From Gp6-AA40 sp035293405 (GTDB taxonomy: Bacteria; Acidobacteriota; Vicinamibacteria; Vicinamibacterales; UBA2999): 64,000 bases of DNA. Below the pieces are notes generated by a model. It was not told the origin of the DNA. It searched no databases and saw only the letters and a list, made by a program, of their open reading frames with translations. The position numbers and the translations under genes were made by a program. The DNA lies in the NCBI GenBank assembly GCA_035293405.1, contig DATDOE010000041.1, forward strand, positions 11,023 to 75,022, in the 5' to 3' direction. Within the stretch, counting starts at the first letter, position 1. Every line of letters starts with the position of its first letter. This document shows positions 18,194 through 26,297 of the stretch, piece after piece.

Positions 18194-18748
18194 ATGAAAA
18201 GTCTGTGCGGGCTCATGGGAGCCACGCTGTTCTTGGTGGCATGCAGTAGTCCTGCACCCACACCCGCCGCGGCGCCTCCGGCGCCGGCCGCCCAGCCCTA
18301 CGCCTCGCTGGCCCAGGTCATGAGAGGCATCCCGTTCCCGAATTCGAACATCATTTTCGATACCCAGAGCCTTGATCCCGCGGCCGAGAAAAAGTCCGGA
18401 GACACCAGCGGCGCAGGTGCGTCGGCGCAGTACAACAGCGTCTACGGGGGGTGGCAGGCGGTCGAGAACGCCGCGCTCGCCCTTTCCGAAACCGCGAATC
18501 TCATCATGATTCCGGGGCGCTTGTGCGAGAACGGGCGCCCGGTTCCCCTCGATCAAGACGACTACAAGAAGTTCGCGGCTGGACTGGCGGAGGCCGGCAA
18601 GGTCGCTTACAAAGCGGCACAGTCCAAGAACCTCGATGCGATGCTCGAAGCCGGCGGCACGGTCACTGATGCGTGCTCAGCCTGTCACGACGTCTATCGC
18701 GAGAAGCCGGACTTGAAGGACCGGTGCATCCCGCCCCCGGCGAAGTAG
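18194..18748 (+). CDS. Lipoprotein c-type cytochrome (single C-terminal CxxCH)
   Basis: 184 aa from ATG 18194; an ATG at 18185 would add only MRD. A lipobox (FLVAC) follows a short signal peptide, so it should be anchored to a membrane on the periplasmic side. After a Pro/Ala linker comes a helical domain ending in CSACHDVYR, the sole haem c site; a Met ligand could come from the MIPGR segment. The placement of CxxCH near the C-terminus of a helical bundle resembles cytochrome c'/c-556. It heads a tight three-gene unit with two paralogous membrane proteins and has a clear paralogue at 30744-31184. Confidence 0.8.
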   Translation: MKSLCGLMGATLFLVACSSPAPTPAAAPPAPAAQPYASLAQVMRGIPFPNSNIIFDTQSLDPAAEKKSGDTSGAGASAQYNSVYGGWQAVENAALALSETANLIMIPGRLCENGRPVPLDQDDYKKFAAGLAEAGKVAYKAAQSKNLDAMLEAGGTVTDACSACHDVYREKPDLKDRCIPPPAK

Positions 18749-18756
18749 GACCCTGA

Positions 18757-19272
18757 ATGGCTGAACTGTTCATGCCGCTGCACGATCTGTTCTTCTATTT
18801 CTCGGAGCTCGAGAGCAGCATCGCGCTCCGCGAATCGCAATACGTCTGGTCCCTGTTCGAAGTCGCGCATGTCGTGAGCATGTGCCTGTTCGCCGGGCTC
18901 ATCGTCATGATGGATCTCCGGCTGCTCGGCATCGGCAACATGCAGACGCCGTTCTCGCAGCTGCAGAAGCGGCTGTTTCCCTGGCAGATGTTCGGGATGA
19001 CGCTGAGCGCGGTCACCGGCTCCGTTCTGGTCTTCGGCGACCCGATGCGTTTCTATGCCAACATCTTCTTCTGGTTGAAGATGTTGATGATGGTGATCGC
19101 CGGCGTGAACGCGATGGCGTTCCACTACATCACCTACTTCAATGTCGACACGTGGGATTCGAAGGTGCCACCGTTCGGGGCCAAGCTGGCCGGTGCTCTC
19201 GGTGTCGTGCTGTGGGCGTTCGTGATTGTGGCCGGCCGCCTTATCCCGTACAACTGGTTCCAGAACGGTTAG
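18757..19272 (+). CDS. Four-helix membrane protein (DUF6644-like), first of a pair
   Basis: 171 aa with an N-terminal amphipathic part and four hydrophobic helices. The first helix carries EVAHVVSMCLFAGLIVMMDLRLLGIG; a conserved His-...-DLRLLG signature is shared with the next gene (VHLLFLALFAGALLIVDLRLLGLG). FFWLKM is also shared. The buried histidine would suit b-type haem or a quinone site, but this is inference. It lies 8 bp after the cytochrome lipoprotein and 12 bp before its paralogue, so the three are surely one operon. The DUF number is from memory. Confidence 0.7.
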   Translation: MAELFMPLHDLFFYFSELESSIALRESQYVWSLFEVAHVVSMCLFAGLIVMMDLRLLGIGNMQTPFSQLQKRLFPWQMFGMTLSAVTGSVLVFGDPMRFYANIFFWLKMLMMVIAGVNAMAFHYITYFNVDTWDSKVPPFGAKLAGALGVVLWAFVIVAGRLIPYNWFQNG

Positions 19273-19284
19273 GAGGCGACCCCA

Positions 19285-19764
19285 ATGCTTCAGCCCTTTT
19301 TCCAGTGGATGAACGATCTCGCGGTCAGTAAAGCCATCGGTGAATCCATCTGGATCTTCCCCGTCGTCCAGGCGGTGCACCTGTTGTTCCTCGCGCTGTT
19401 CGCAGGCGCGCTCCTGATTGTCGACCTGCGCCTGCTGGGGCTGGGGATGAAAGATCAGTCGGTCGCCAAGATTGCCCGCGACGCACGGCCGTGGATGATC
19501 CTGGGTTTCATCGGCCTGGTCGTCACCGGGACGCCTCAGTTGATGCAGAACGCCATGCGGGAGTACTACAGCGACTTCTTCTGGCTGAAGATGTACATGC
19601 TGCCGATTGCCCTGGTCTTCACCTTTACGATCCGGCAGAAGGTGGCGATGGCCGAGAACCCCCAGGTGGGACCACTCTGGAGCTGGGTTGTGGGGTTTCT
19701 CTCTATCCTGCTCTGGTTTGGCGGCGTGACCATCCCGTCGCGGCTGATCGGGCTCTTTACATAG
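19285..19764 (+). CDS. Four-helix membrane protein (DUF6644-like), second of a pair
   Basis: 159 aa, paralogous to the preceding gene: the same opening (FFQWMNDL before helix 1), VQAVHLLFLALFAG with the conserved His, DLRLLGLG, a WMILGFIGLVVTGTPQL helix, FFWLKMYMLPIA, and a final helix ending in a loop with PSRLIG. An AGGAGG-like ribosome binding site is present before its ATG. The pair may form a heterodimeric membrane anchor for the cytochrome encoded just upstream. Confidence 0.7.
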   Translation: MLQPFFQWMNDLAVSKAIGESIWIFPVVQAVHLLFLALFAGALLIVDLRLLGLGMKDQSVAKIARDARPWMILGFIGLVVTGTPQLMQNAMREYYSDFFWLKMYMLPIALVFTFTIRQKVAMAENPQVGPLWSWVVGFLSILLWFGGVTIPSRLIGLFT

Positions 19765-19768
19765 CCCC

Positions 19769-20005
19769 TTAGCTGGCCGTTCTCTGCGTCCTCCGCCCTA
19801 ACGCGGTCGCGAACAGGAAGCCGGCCAGAACGACCGTCATCGCCACGACGGTCCAAATCATGATCCAGGTTCCGAGCCAGGGGGCAAACGTCCCCTTGGC
19901 TTCGGCGGCCTCGCGCGCCGGCAGCAGATTCACTCCAATCAAAACTCCGACGGCGCCGAGCGCGAGAACCACGACGGCAGCCACGATCCACATCCGGTTG
20001 TTCAT
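19769..20005 (-). CDS. Small two-helix membrane protein (78 aa)
   Basis: Two clear hydrophobic helices (VAAVVVLALGAVGVLIGVNL and an IMIWTVVAMTVVLAGFLFA-type segment) joined by a short hydrophilic loop, with a basic tail GRRTQR. It is convergent with the cytochrome-membrane protein operon, ending 4 bp from it. The ATG at 20005 is preceded by a GAGACTCT stretch that is only a weak ribosome binding site. No family recognised. Confidence 0.55.
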   Translation of the reverse strand: MNNRMWIVAAVVVLALGAVGVLIGVNLLPAREAAEAKGTFAPWLGTWIMIWTVVAMTVVLAGFLFATALGRRTQRTAS

Positions 20006-20059
20006 GGGCAGTAGAGTCTCCAGGTCGAGCGCGCATTATAGCCTGTGTTTCCAGGCGAG

Positions 20060-20167
20060 CCGGTAGCCGCTAGCTGGTAGCTGGTCGGAGGCCGGTGGCG
20101 GGCGGGTATTCCCGCTGCCGGCCTTTTTCTTGGCGACCGGCGACCGGCCACCGGCTACGCGCTACCA
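20060..20167. repeat. Imperfect hairpin of TAGCTGG / ACCGGC units
   Basis: CGGTAGCCGCTAGCTGGTAG on the left and an inverted CTACGCGCTACC on the right enclose the terminator-like hairpin at 20091-20131. The TAGCTGGTAGCTGG motif recurs inverted at 35010-35038, at the end of another gene. Confidence 0.6.
20091..20131 (+). terminator. Rho-independent terminator-like hairpin
   Basis: A 12-bp stem (20091-20102 with 20111-20122, two G-U pairs) with an 8-nt loop is followed directly by TTTTTCTT. Geometry fits a plus-strand intrinsic terminator; the nearest plus-strand operon ends at 19764, so read-through past the 78-aa minus gene would be stopped here. Confidence 0.6.
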
Positions 20168-20181
20168 TACTTCCACTCTAG

Positions 20182-21291
20182 ATGTCTGCCTTCCGATTCG
20201 CGGGCGCCCGGATTCTGCTCTCGCCCCGAGAGCCGCTGGTTGGCGGCGGTGCCGCCGAGGCCTTCGAGCAGCAGCTCCAGCAACTCCTCCGGAACGGCTA
20301 TCGCAATCTCGTCGTCGATCTGACCGCGGTGAGCGCGATTGACAGCGCCGGCATACGGGCGCTCGTCCGGGGTCATACCAGTGCCCGGCGCATGGACGGC
20401 ACGCTTCGGCTCGCCGCGGCCAGATGGGCGGTCTCGGATGTACTGAAGCTGTCGAATCTGAGCGGCATCTTCGAAATGTACGAGTCGGTCGACGGGGCGA
20501 TGATCGCGGCGTGGCCGTGGGCCGCCATCCGCTCCGTCGCCGGCGGCACGGCTCTGTGCGTGATGCTCGTCTGGATCGGACTCAAATGGCCCGCCGAGCT
20601 CACCGGGATCGGCAGCCTGGGCTCCGCGTTGACCGGCGGCGGAGAAGCGACAGGAGCCGTCAGCCGATTTCAGCCCTTCCTCGAGCTGGGCAAGCTCGTG
20701 GCCGCGGCGCTCATCGGCATGCTCGTGACCGCCGTGCACAAACCCTCATCCAGGGACCGTCCCGGTGGGCGTTCGATGGAACAGGCGCAGATGCTGCTGT
20801 GCGTGTCCGGGGCGCTGATGATGATCATCATCGGCAACTCGTTGGCGCGAGCCTTCGGCATTGCCGGCGCCGCGAGCATCATCAGGTTCAGGACACCGGT
20901 CGACGACCCGAAGGACGTCACGATCCTCTTTCTGCTGATGGGTCTCGGGATGTCCACCGGCCTCGGTGCGTTTGCGGTGGCCGGACTGGGCACGGCATTT
21001 CTGTGCCTGACGCTGGTGGCGCTCGATGCGATGGCCAAACAGCAGACGCGGCTGATGTCGGTCGAGATCGTCGCCAGTGGACGGGCCTTCCCGTCGACCC
21101 GCGTCGAAGAGTGCTTCGCCCGCAATCAGATCATCTTCGAGCCTCGCGAGATTGCGCAGTCCGACGATGTCACCGTGAAGTATCACGTCTGGCTCGACCC
21201 GCGGATGTCGCTCGATGAGCTCAGCGCCCAGCTGATGAAGGATACCGCCGGCGTCACCGCCGTGGCCTGGGAACACCCCAAGCGCGTATGA
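20182..21291 (+). CDS. STAS domain fused to DUF4956-type membrane protein
   Basis: 369 aa. Residues 1-110 are a STAS domain: NLVVDLTAVSAIDSAGIRALVRG has the conserved DS.G loop with the serine that is phosphorylated in SpoIIAA-type antagonists. Then come four or so hydrophobic helices, including AGAASIIRFRTPVDDPKDVTILFLLMGLGMSTGLG, which is the DUF4956 signature known from proteins beside VTC-type polyphosphate polymerases. A soluble ferredoxin-like C-terminal part (about 285-369) ends the protein. The fusion suggests a membrane protein gated by phosphorylation or nucleotide binding to STAS. It overlaps the next gene by 4 bp (ATGA). Confidence 0.75.
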   Translation: MSAFRFAGARILLSPREPLVGGGAAEAFEQQLQQLLRNGYRNLVVDLTAVSAIDSAGIRALVRGHTSARRMDGTLRLAAARWAVSDVLKLSNLSGIFEMYESVDGAMIAAWPWAAIRSVAGGTALCVMLVWIGLKWPAELTGIGSLGSALTGGGEATGAVSRFQPFLELGKLVAAALIGMLVTAVHKPSSRDRPGGRSMEQAQMLLCVSGALMMIIIGNSLARAFGIAGAASIIRFRTPVDDPKDVTILFLLMGLGMSTGLGAFAVAGLGTAFLCLTLVALDAMAKQQTRLMSVEIVASGRAFPSTRVEECFARNQIIFEPREIAQSDDVTVKYHVWLDPRMSLDELSAQLMKDTAGVTAVAWEHPKRV

Positions 21292-22172
21292 CGGCTGCGC
21301 CTCGACGCCCGCCGCGCGATCGGGTGGTGACATCGCCATCCAGCCGGCGGGAGGTTGTGCTGGATGCGATCCGCCATGCGCGCGTCAGCCTGGCGCTCTC
21401 GCTCTTCCGCTGCAACGACAAGACGGTGTTTGCGGAGCTGACCAGAGCGCGAGAGCGCGGCGTGGCGGTTGACGTGCTGGTCACCTCCCGCTCGGGCGGC
21501 GGGAAGAAACGGCTCCGCAAGCTGTGGCGCGCGCTCGAGGCGACGGGGGCGTCGGTGCATGCGCATGCCGATCCCGTGGTGAAGTACCACGCCAAATACC
21601 TCGTGGCCGACGATGGCCCGGCGCTCGTCGCCTCCTTGAACTTCACACGCAAGTGCTTCGAGCGCACCATCGACGCGATCGTCGTGACGCACGATCCGGC
21701 TGTGGTCGAAGGCCTGCGGCAGCTCATCGCAGCCGACCGGGCGGGTCTTGCTATCCCCGAGAACCTGTGCCCCAGGCTCATCGTCGGTCCCGAGCGAGCC
21801 CGTCGTCAGTTCAGCGAGATCATCGGGCAGGCGAAGTCGAGCATCCGTCTCATCGATGCGAAGGCGTCGGATCCCGCGTTGACCGTGCTGCTGCGCACGC
21901 GCCGTGCCGGCGGACTCCGCGTCGATCTGTACGAAGGGAAGCGGCTTGGCGGCGCGAAGTCGCACGGGAAAATCATGCTCGTCGACGACACGCTGGCAAT
22001 TGTCGGGGGACTGTCCCTCAATGCCCTCAGCCTCGACTTCCGGCGTGAGGTCGCGGTCACTGTGGACGACCCTGAAGCCGTCGCGGAGATCGCCCGGTTC
22101 TTCGACGTCGTGGCCGCGACGAACCAGCCGACGAACGAAGCGGTCCTGGCCGAGGGAGACGCGGCGTGTTGA
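21288..22172 (+). CDS. Phospholipase D-like protein (two HKD motifs)
   Basis: 294 aa. Two HKD motifs are intact: HAKYLVADDG near residue 100, followed by SLNF, and HGKIMLVDD near residue 226, followed by GLSLN. This is the minimal bacterial PLD layout, shared by cardiolipin synthases, Nuc endonucleases and phosphatases; no signal peptide or membrane helix is seen, so it should be cytoplasmic. It is translationally coupled to the STAS-DUF4956 gene upstream. A dispersed hairpin repeat lies immediately after its stop. Substrate (lipid or nucleic acid) cannot be told. Confidence 0.8.
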   Translation: MTAAPRRPPRDRVVTSPSSRREVVLDAIRHARVSLALSLFRCNDKTVFAELTRARERGVAVDVLVTSRSGGGKKRLRKLWRALEATGASVHAHADPVVKYHAKYLVADDGPALVASLNFTRKCFERTIDAIVVTHDPAVVEGLRQLIAADRAGLAIPENLCPRLIVGPERARRQFSEIIGQAKSSIRLIDAKASDPALTVLLRTRRAGGLRVDLYEGKRLGGAKSHGKIMLVDDTLAIVGGLSLNALSLDFRREVAVTVDDPEAVAEIARFFDVVAATNQPTNEAVLAEGDAAC

Positions 22173-22176
22173 GCTG

Positions 22177-22210
22177 GTCCGGCTGAAGCCGGACACTACG
22201 TACGCCGGAC
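22177..22210. repeat. Dispersed hairpin repeat, family A (copy 1)
   Basis: GTCCGGCTGAAGCCGGAC is a perfect short hairpin (22177-22194) followed by CACTACG and a degenerate second half (GCCGGACACTACGTAC). The same 24 bp occurs inverted at 30145-30168. Confidence 0.85.
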
Positions 22211-22211
22211 A

Positions 22212-22766
22212 CTACGTACTAGGTACGCCCGCCGTGTGCCGCGCCGTGGCGCGCAGATGCCGCCGCATCCGCTCCATCAACTGCAGGCGGGTGACGCCTC
22301 CGAGCCGCTTCTCGAGACGTTGCCAGGAGAACTCGACGAACCCCGCCCGATCGGCGACGTGTTTCGCCGGCGGCGCATCGACCCATCGGCGCTCGGCGGG
22401 CTGCGGCGCGAAGAGAAAGAGATCGGTGAGCCACGCCGCGTCGAGTCCCGCGGCCTGGCCGAAGGCAATCGCGGTGGTGACATACGGCGCCGCCACGACC
22501 AGGCGGCCTTCGTCGAGTGCCGGGCGAATCTCCCAGCGCAGCCGGAACACCAGGTCAGCCGCGTAGAGCAGCAGGAGCGTGCGCGCGGATGGCACTCCAG
22601 CATCCGCTTCGGCGAACACCAGCTCATCGAAGATACCGGACGCGCCCCAGAGGCTCACGCCAGGCCGGTGCCGGCGATTGGCGGTGATGATGGCGCGCGC
22701 CGTGTTCTTGAGTGCGCCGGCATTCACCCCATCGACTGAGATCAGCCTCGCTTCACTGGACGTCAC
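22212..22766 (-). CDS. Degenerate thymidylate kinase-like protein
   Basis: 184 aa. It follows the dTMP-kinase fold order: an N-terminal strand ISVDGVNAGALKNTARAI in the place of the P-loop, a middle LYAADLVFRLRWEIRPAL helix, and VVAAPYVTTAIAFGQAAGL matching the 'DRY...AYQ' region. The P-loop GxxxxGK[ST] is absent, so ATP binding is doubtful. It starts (GTG) inside the end of the intact thymidylate-kinase-like gene, overlapping by 14 bp, so the two are co-translated and could form a heterodimer with one inactive subunit. Confidence 0.6.
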   Translation of the reverse strand: MTSSEARLISVDGVNAGALKNTARAIITANRRHRPGVSLWGASGIFDELVFAEADAGVPSARTLLLLYAADLVFRLRWEIRPALDEGRLVVAAPYVTTAIAFGQAAGLDAAWLTDLFLFAPQPAERRWVDAPPAKHVADRAGFVEFSWQRLEKRLGGVTRLQLMERMRRHLRATARHTAGVPST

Positions 22767-23538
22767 TGGCTCGCCCCCTCGTGGCCAGCCACTCGACGAC
22801 CGCGTCCAGGTTCCAGTCGGACCAGGAACGCTGCTCGCCTTCTCGAAACAGCTTCCGGATCTCCTGGTGTTGATCGTGGATGGATTGTTCGGCGTCCACG
22901 GTGATGAATTGGAAGATCAGCGCCAGCGACTCGTATTCGCGGATGACCCTCGTAATGAACCGCTCATAGCTGGCGGTGGGTTCATCGATCGCGGTCACGT
23001 CCTGACCGGCCTCGTAGAAATTCGGCGTGCGCGTGGCGGAGATCCGCTGGCGCGAGGTGCCGGGAGACACCGAGAAATAGAACACCAGATCGGGCCAGAG
23101 CAGCGGCTGATACAGCTTCAGGACCCAGTCGAAATCCAGTCCCCTGGCCACGTCTCGCGCCAGGCCGGTGAACAGAAACCGGTCCGCGATCACCAGCTTG
23201 CCGTCCCACAGCGCTGGCAGGACGGACCGTTCGACTCGATGCCTGAAGTCGGCCGCGTGCAGCAGCGAAAACTCCAGCGGGCTCAACACGCGGATCGCCT
23301 TGCGGCTCTTGATCAGCGGCTTGATCAACTCGGAGGAGTTCCATTTGGTGGTCACCACGGCGTGGCCCTCGGATTTCAGCCACGTCTTGAACAGCTTTCG
23401 CTGCGTGGTCTTTCCGGATCCGTCCGGCCCTTCGAACGCAACCAGGAGACCGCGACGCTTGCCGCGATCCTCGAAACGGGCCCGCGCCAGCCGGCGCAGT
23501 TTCTGATTGAGCGAGCGTGAAGTGACGATGGCGGCCAC
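22753..23538 (-). CDS. Thymidylate kinase-like P-loop kinase
   Basis: 261 aa. P-loop EGPDGSGKTTQ near residue 36, then the DR motif in LVIADRFLFTGLA near residue 127 and a long LID-side helix. The length exceeds a housekeeping dTMP kinase (about 210 aa) and conserved dTMP contacts are not obvious, so the substrate is uncertain. The C-terminus extends into a helical tail. GTG at 23538 is chosen because no ATG precedes the P-loop. It is divergent from the TonB receptor gene. Confidence 0.7.
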   Translation of the reverse strand: MAAIVTSRSLNQKLRRLARARFEDRGKRRGLLVAFEGPDGSGKTTQRKLFKTWLKSEGHAVVTTKWNSSELIKPLIKSRKAIRVLSPLEFSLLHAADFRHRVERSVLPALWDGKLVIADRFLFTGLARDVARGLDFDWVLKLYQPLLWPDLVFYFSVSPGTSRQRISATRTPNFYEAGQDVTAIDEPTASYERFITRVIREYESLALIFQFITVDAEQSIHDQHQEIRKLFREGEQRSWSDWNLDAVVEWLATRGRASDVQ

Positions 23539-23605
23539 GAAGAGCGCAGATCATATCCCATGCAACAAAAGGGGCCGCACGCGCGATACTGTTCATCTCA
23601 GGCAT

Positions 23606-26296
23606 ATGACACTGTTCCGGTTCTCCATCCTCGCGTGGGCATTCCTCGTCGCGGCCAGCCCTGTCTGGGCGCAGCGCGTCACCGCATCTGTTGCCGGGTC
23701 CGCGACAGACGAGACCGGAGCGATCCTCGGCGGCGTCACCATCACCGCCCGCAATCAGGCGACGGGTCTTCAACGGGACGCCACGACGGGTGACAATGGA
23801 CGGTATGTCATCGGGAGCCTGCCGGTCGAAGGTGAGTACGAGATACGCGCCGAGCGCGCGGGGTTTGCCGCCGTCGTCCGCGACAAGGTGGCGCTCCTTC
23901 CAGATCAGACGCTCTCGCTCGACTTCGCGTTGAGGGTGGCCGCGCGCGAGCTGATCGTGGTGGGGACCTCCGTGGAGCCGCGGCTCGACCGCGACCAGTC
24001 CACCGTACGCCAGACCGTGAGCGAGCAGATGGTTCACGCGCTGCCGTTGTTCGGCCGCGGGTTCATGCCGCTCGTCTCGCTGGCATCAGGCTTCACCGGC
24101 AATGCCGATTTTCCCAGCCCGCAGGGGCAGCCGTATTGGACCAACCACGTGCTCGTCGATGGCGCGAGCCATTTCTCGAAGTGGCGGAGCGCACCCCGCA
24201 GCTTCTACTCAGGCTACGGGCTCGAGTCGATCAAGCAGATTCAGGTGCTGACGAATCTCTTCTCCGCCGAGTTTGGTGAGGCCATGGCCTCCATCACCAG
24301 CGTGACCACGAAAGCCGGCACCAACGAACACCATGGAAGCGCGCTGTTGTTTGTCCGAGACGATGGCCTGGATGCCGTGCCCCCGTTCTCAACGGAGACA
24401 CCGGAGGCGGGGGCCCAGCAGTTCGGCTTCTCCCTCGGTGGGCCGTTGGTCAAGGACCGGACGCACTACTTTGCCAGCGTCGAGGGCCGCCGATCGCGCG
24501 ACCGGAATATCGTTGTCTCACCAGCGGCACTGAACGTCCAGGTGCCGGATCGGCAGGACGAGCTCCTCGCGTTCTTCAGGCTGGACCTGCAGCACGGCAC
24601 ACGTCAGCTGCTCTCGGCTCGATACAACGGGCAGAGATTCCGGTGGCATCTCGAGCCTGGAGGCCTGACACTTCCAGGTTCGGGCACGAGCTACTCCACC
24701 GACGTCCATACGTTCCTCGCGACCCAGGCGCTGCAGCTCTCCAGCCACGCGCTGAACGAAGTGCGTGTCCAGTTCGCGCGGTTCGTTGACGTCCGTCAGG
24801 ATCTGCAGCCGTCGGTGTTCGTGTCGCGTGCCGGCTACTCGATCCAGGGTGGCATTCTCGGGCCGGAGGGATTTGGCGCGGACCCGGAGGACACATGGGA
24901 AGCCGCGGACACGGTGTCGGTCTGGAAAGGTCGGCACACCGTGCGCATGGGCGGCGGGCTCAAGTACGTGCGCGCGAACAACACCTCACTCACGATGGGG
25001 CGCGGCGCTTACTATTTTGCCGGGCCGCCTGAAAGTGCCTCGCAGCCGTTCCTGTTCACCCAGAGCCTGGCGCCAACGGCCACCGGCATCGTCGCCGATC
25101 CGAGGAGCCTTGCCGTCGGGGCTTTCCTACAGGATGACTTCCGGCTCGGCTCGGGGCTGACGCTGAACGCCGGCCTGCGCTACGACGTCGAGCACACCTT
25201 CAACCTGCTCGGCGCGGAGATCCCGACCGACACCAACAACGTCCAGCCGCGGTTCGGTGCCGCGTGGGACGTCGGGAGCAGCGGGCGGACGGTGGTCCGT
25301 GGCGGTGTCGGGCTGTACACCCAGCAGCATCTCTTGTATCCGATCAATCGCGCGCAGCTCGAGGGGCCCGACGGAGTGGTGAGTATCTCGCTGACGCCGA
25401 GCTCGCCGCTCATGCCCGTCTTTCCGGGAGTGCTGACCTCGTTCTCACCGAGCGCCGTGGCGCCGCCGCGCGACGTCTATCGCGTGGACCCGGATTTCCG
25501 CAACCCCTACGCGATCCAGTCTGCCATCGGCGTGCAGCGCGCGATGTCGGGCAGCGTCATCTCGGTCGACTTCGTGCACCTGATCGGACGCGATCTGTCG
25601 AGCCTGATCGACGTCAATACCCCGGCCTCGATTCAGAAGCCGGGGCAGCGGACGGTCGAGGAAGCCGATGCGACCAGACCGCTGGTGCCGGCGCCGGCGA
25701 CCTACCGGAAGATCATCACGCTCGGCAACGTGGGTCGCAGCTGGTATCGGGCGCTGCAGGTCAAGGTCGATCGGCCGGCGGGCCCGTTGACCCTGATGAG
25801 CTCGTACACCTTCTCGCGCGCCGAAGACATGGCCGCCAACTACGAGCTGCCCGAAGACAGCCGCCGCATTGACGCCGAGAAGGCGCGTGCCGACACCGAC
25901 GTCACGCACAATATGGTCGTGGGGCTGATGTGGGCGCTCCCAGGCACCGGCCCGATCGCCGGTGGCTGGTCCGTGTCCGGCATCGGCATCTTTCGCAGCA
26001 ACCGGCCGTACACGATCTCGTGGGGAGACGATCGGAACGGGACCACACAAAGCGACGCCAGGCCCGACGGCCGCAATACCGCGAAGACCGGGCCCTATCG
26101 CACCGTCGACCTCGCGCTCACACGTCGGTTCCGCCGCGGCCCCCTCGTCACCGAGGCCCGGCTGGAAGCGTTTAACGTCTTCAACGCCACCAACTACGAT
26201 CAGTACGTGGGCGAGCTGCTGTCACCGCTCTTCGCCCAGCCGATCTCGGCGTTTCCTCAACGGCGGCTACAATGCGCGGTCGTCTTGAGGTTCTAG
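23606..26296 (+). CDS. TonB-dependent receptor with carboxypeptidase-like N-terminal domain
   Basis: 896 aa from ATG 23606, where a clean signal peptide starts (MTLFRFSILAWAFLVAASPVWAQ); an upstream GTG would only add a charged leader. Residues ~25-110 are a carboxypeptidase regulatory-like beta-sandwich (SVAGSATDETGAILGGVTIT...). A plug domain follows, including the GLESIKQIQVLTNLFSAEFGEAMASI stretch, then a large beta-barrel ending in an aromatic residue (VVLRF). This 'Oar-like' layout is very common in Acidobacteriota outer membranes. The ligand is unknown; the metallophosphoesterase gene one base downstream hints at phosphate-containing substrates. Confidence 0.88.
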   Translation: MTLFRFSILAWAFLVAASPVWAQRVTASVAGSATDETGAILGGVTITARNQATGLQRDATTGDNGRYVIGSLPVEGEYEIRAERAGFAAVVRDKVALLPDQTLSLDFALRVAARELIVVGTSVEPRLDRDQSTVRQTVSEQMVHALPLFGRGFMPLVSLASGFTGNADFPSPQGQPYWTNHVLVDGASHFSKWRSAPRSFYSGYGLESIKQIQVLTNLFSAEFGEAMASITSVTTKAGTNEHHGSALLFVRDDGLDAVPPFSTETPEAGAQQFGFSLGGPLVKDRTHYFASVEGRRSRDRNIVVSPAALNVQVPDRQDELLAFFRLDLQHGTRQLLSARYNGQRFRWHLEPGGLTLPGSGTSYSTDVHTFLATQALQLSSHALNEVRVQFARFVDVRQDLQPSVFVSRAGYSIQGGILGPEGFGADPEDTWEAADTVSVWKGRHTVRMGGGLKYVRANNTSLTMGRGAYYFAGPPESASQPFLFTQSLAPTATGIVADPRSLAVGAFLQDDFRLGSGLTLNAGLRYDVEHTFNLLGAEIPTDTNNVQPRFGAAWDVGSSGRTVVRGGVGLYTQQHLLYPINRAQLEGPDGVVSISLTPSSPLMPVFPGVLTSFSPSAVAPPRDVYRVDPDFRNPYAIQSAIGVQRAMSGSVISVDFVHLIGRDLSSLIDVNTPASIQKPGQRTVEEADATRPLVPAPATYRKIITLGNVGRSWYRALQVKVDRPAGPLTLMSSYTFSRAEDMAANYELPEDSRRIDAEKARADTDVTHNMVVGLMWALPGTGPIAGGWSVSGIGIFRSNRPYTISWGDDRNGTTQSDARPDGRNTAKTGPYRTVDLALTRRFRRGPLVTEARLEAFNVFNATNYDQYVGELLSPLFAQPISAFPQRRLQCAVVLRF

Positions 26297-26297
26297 T

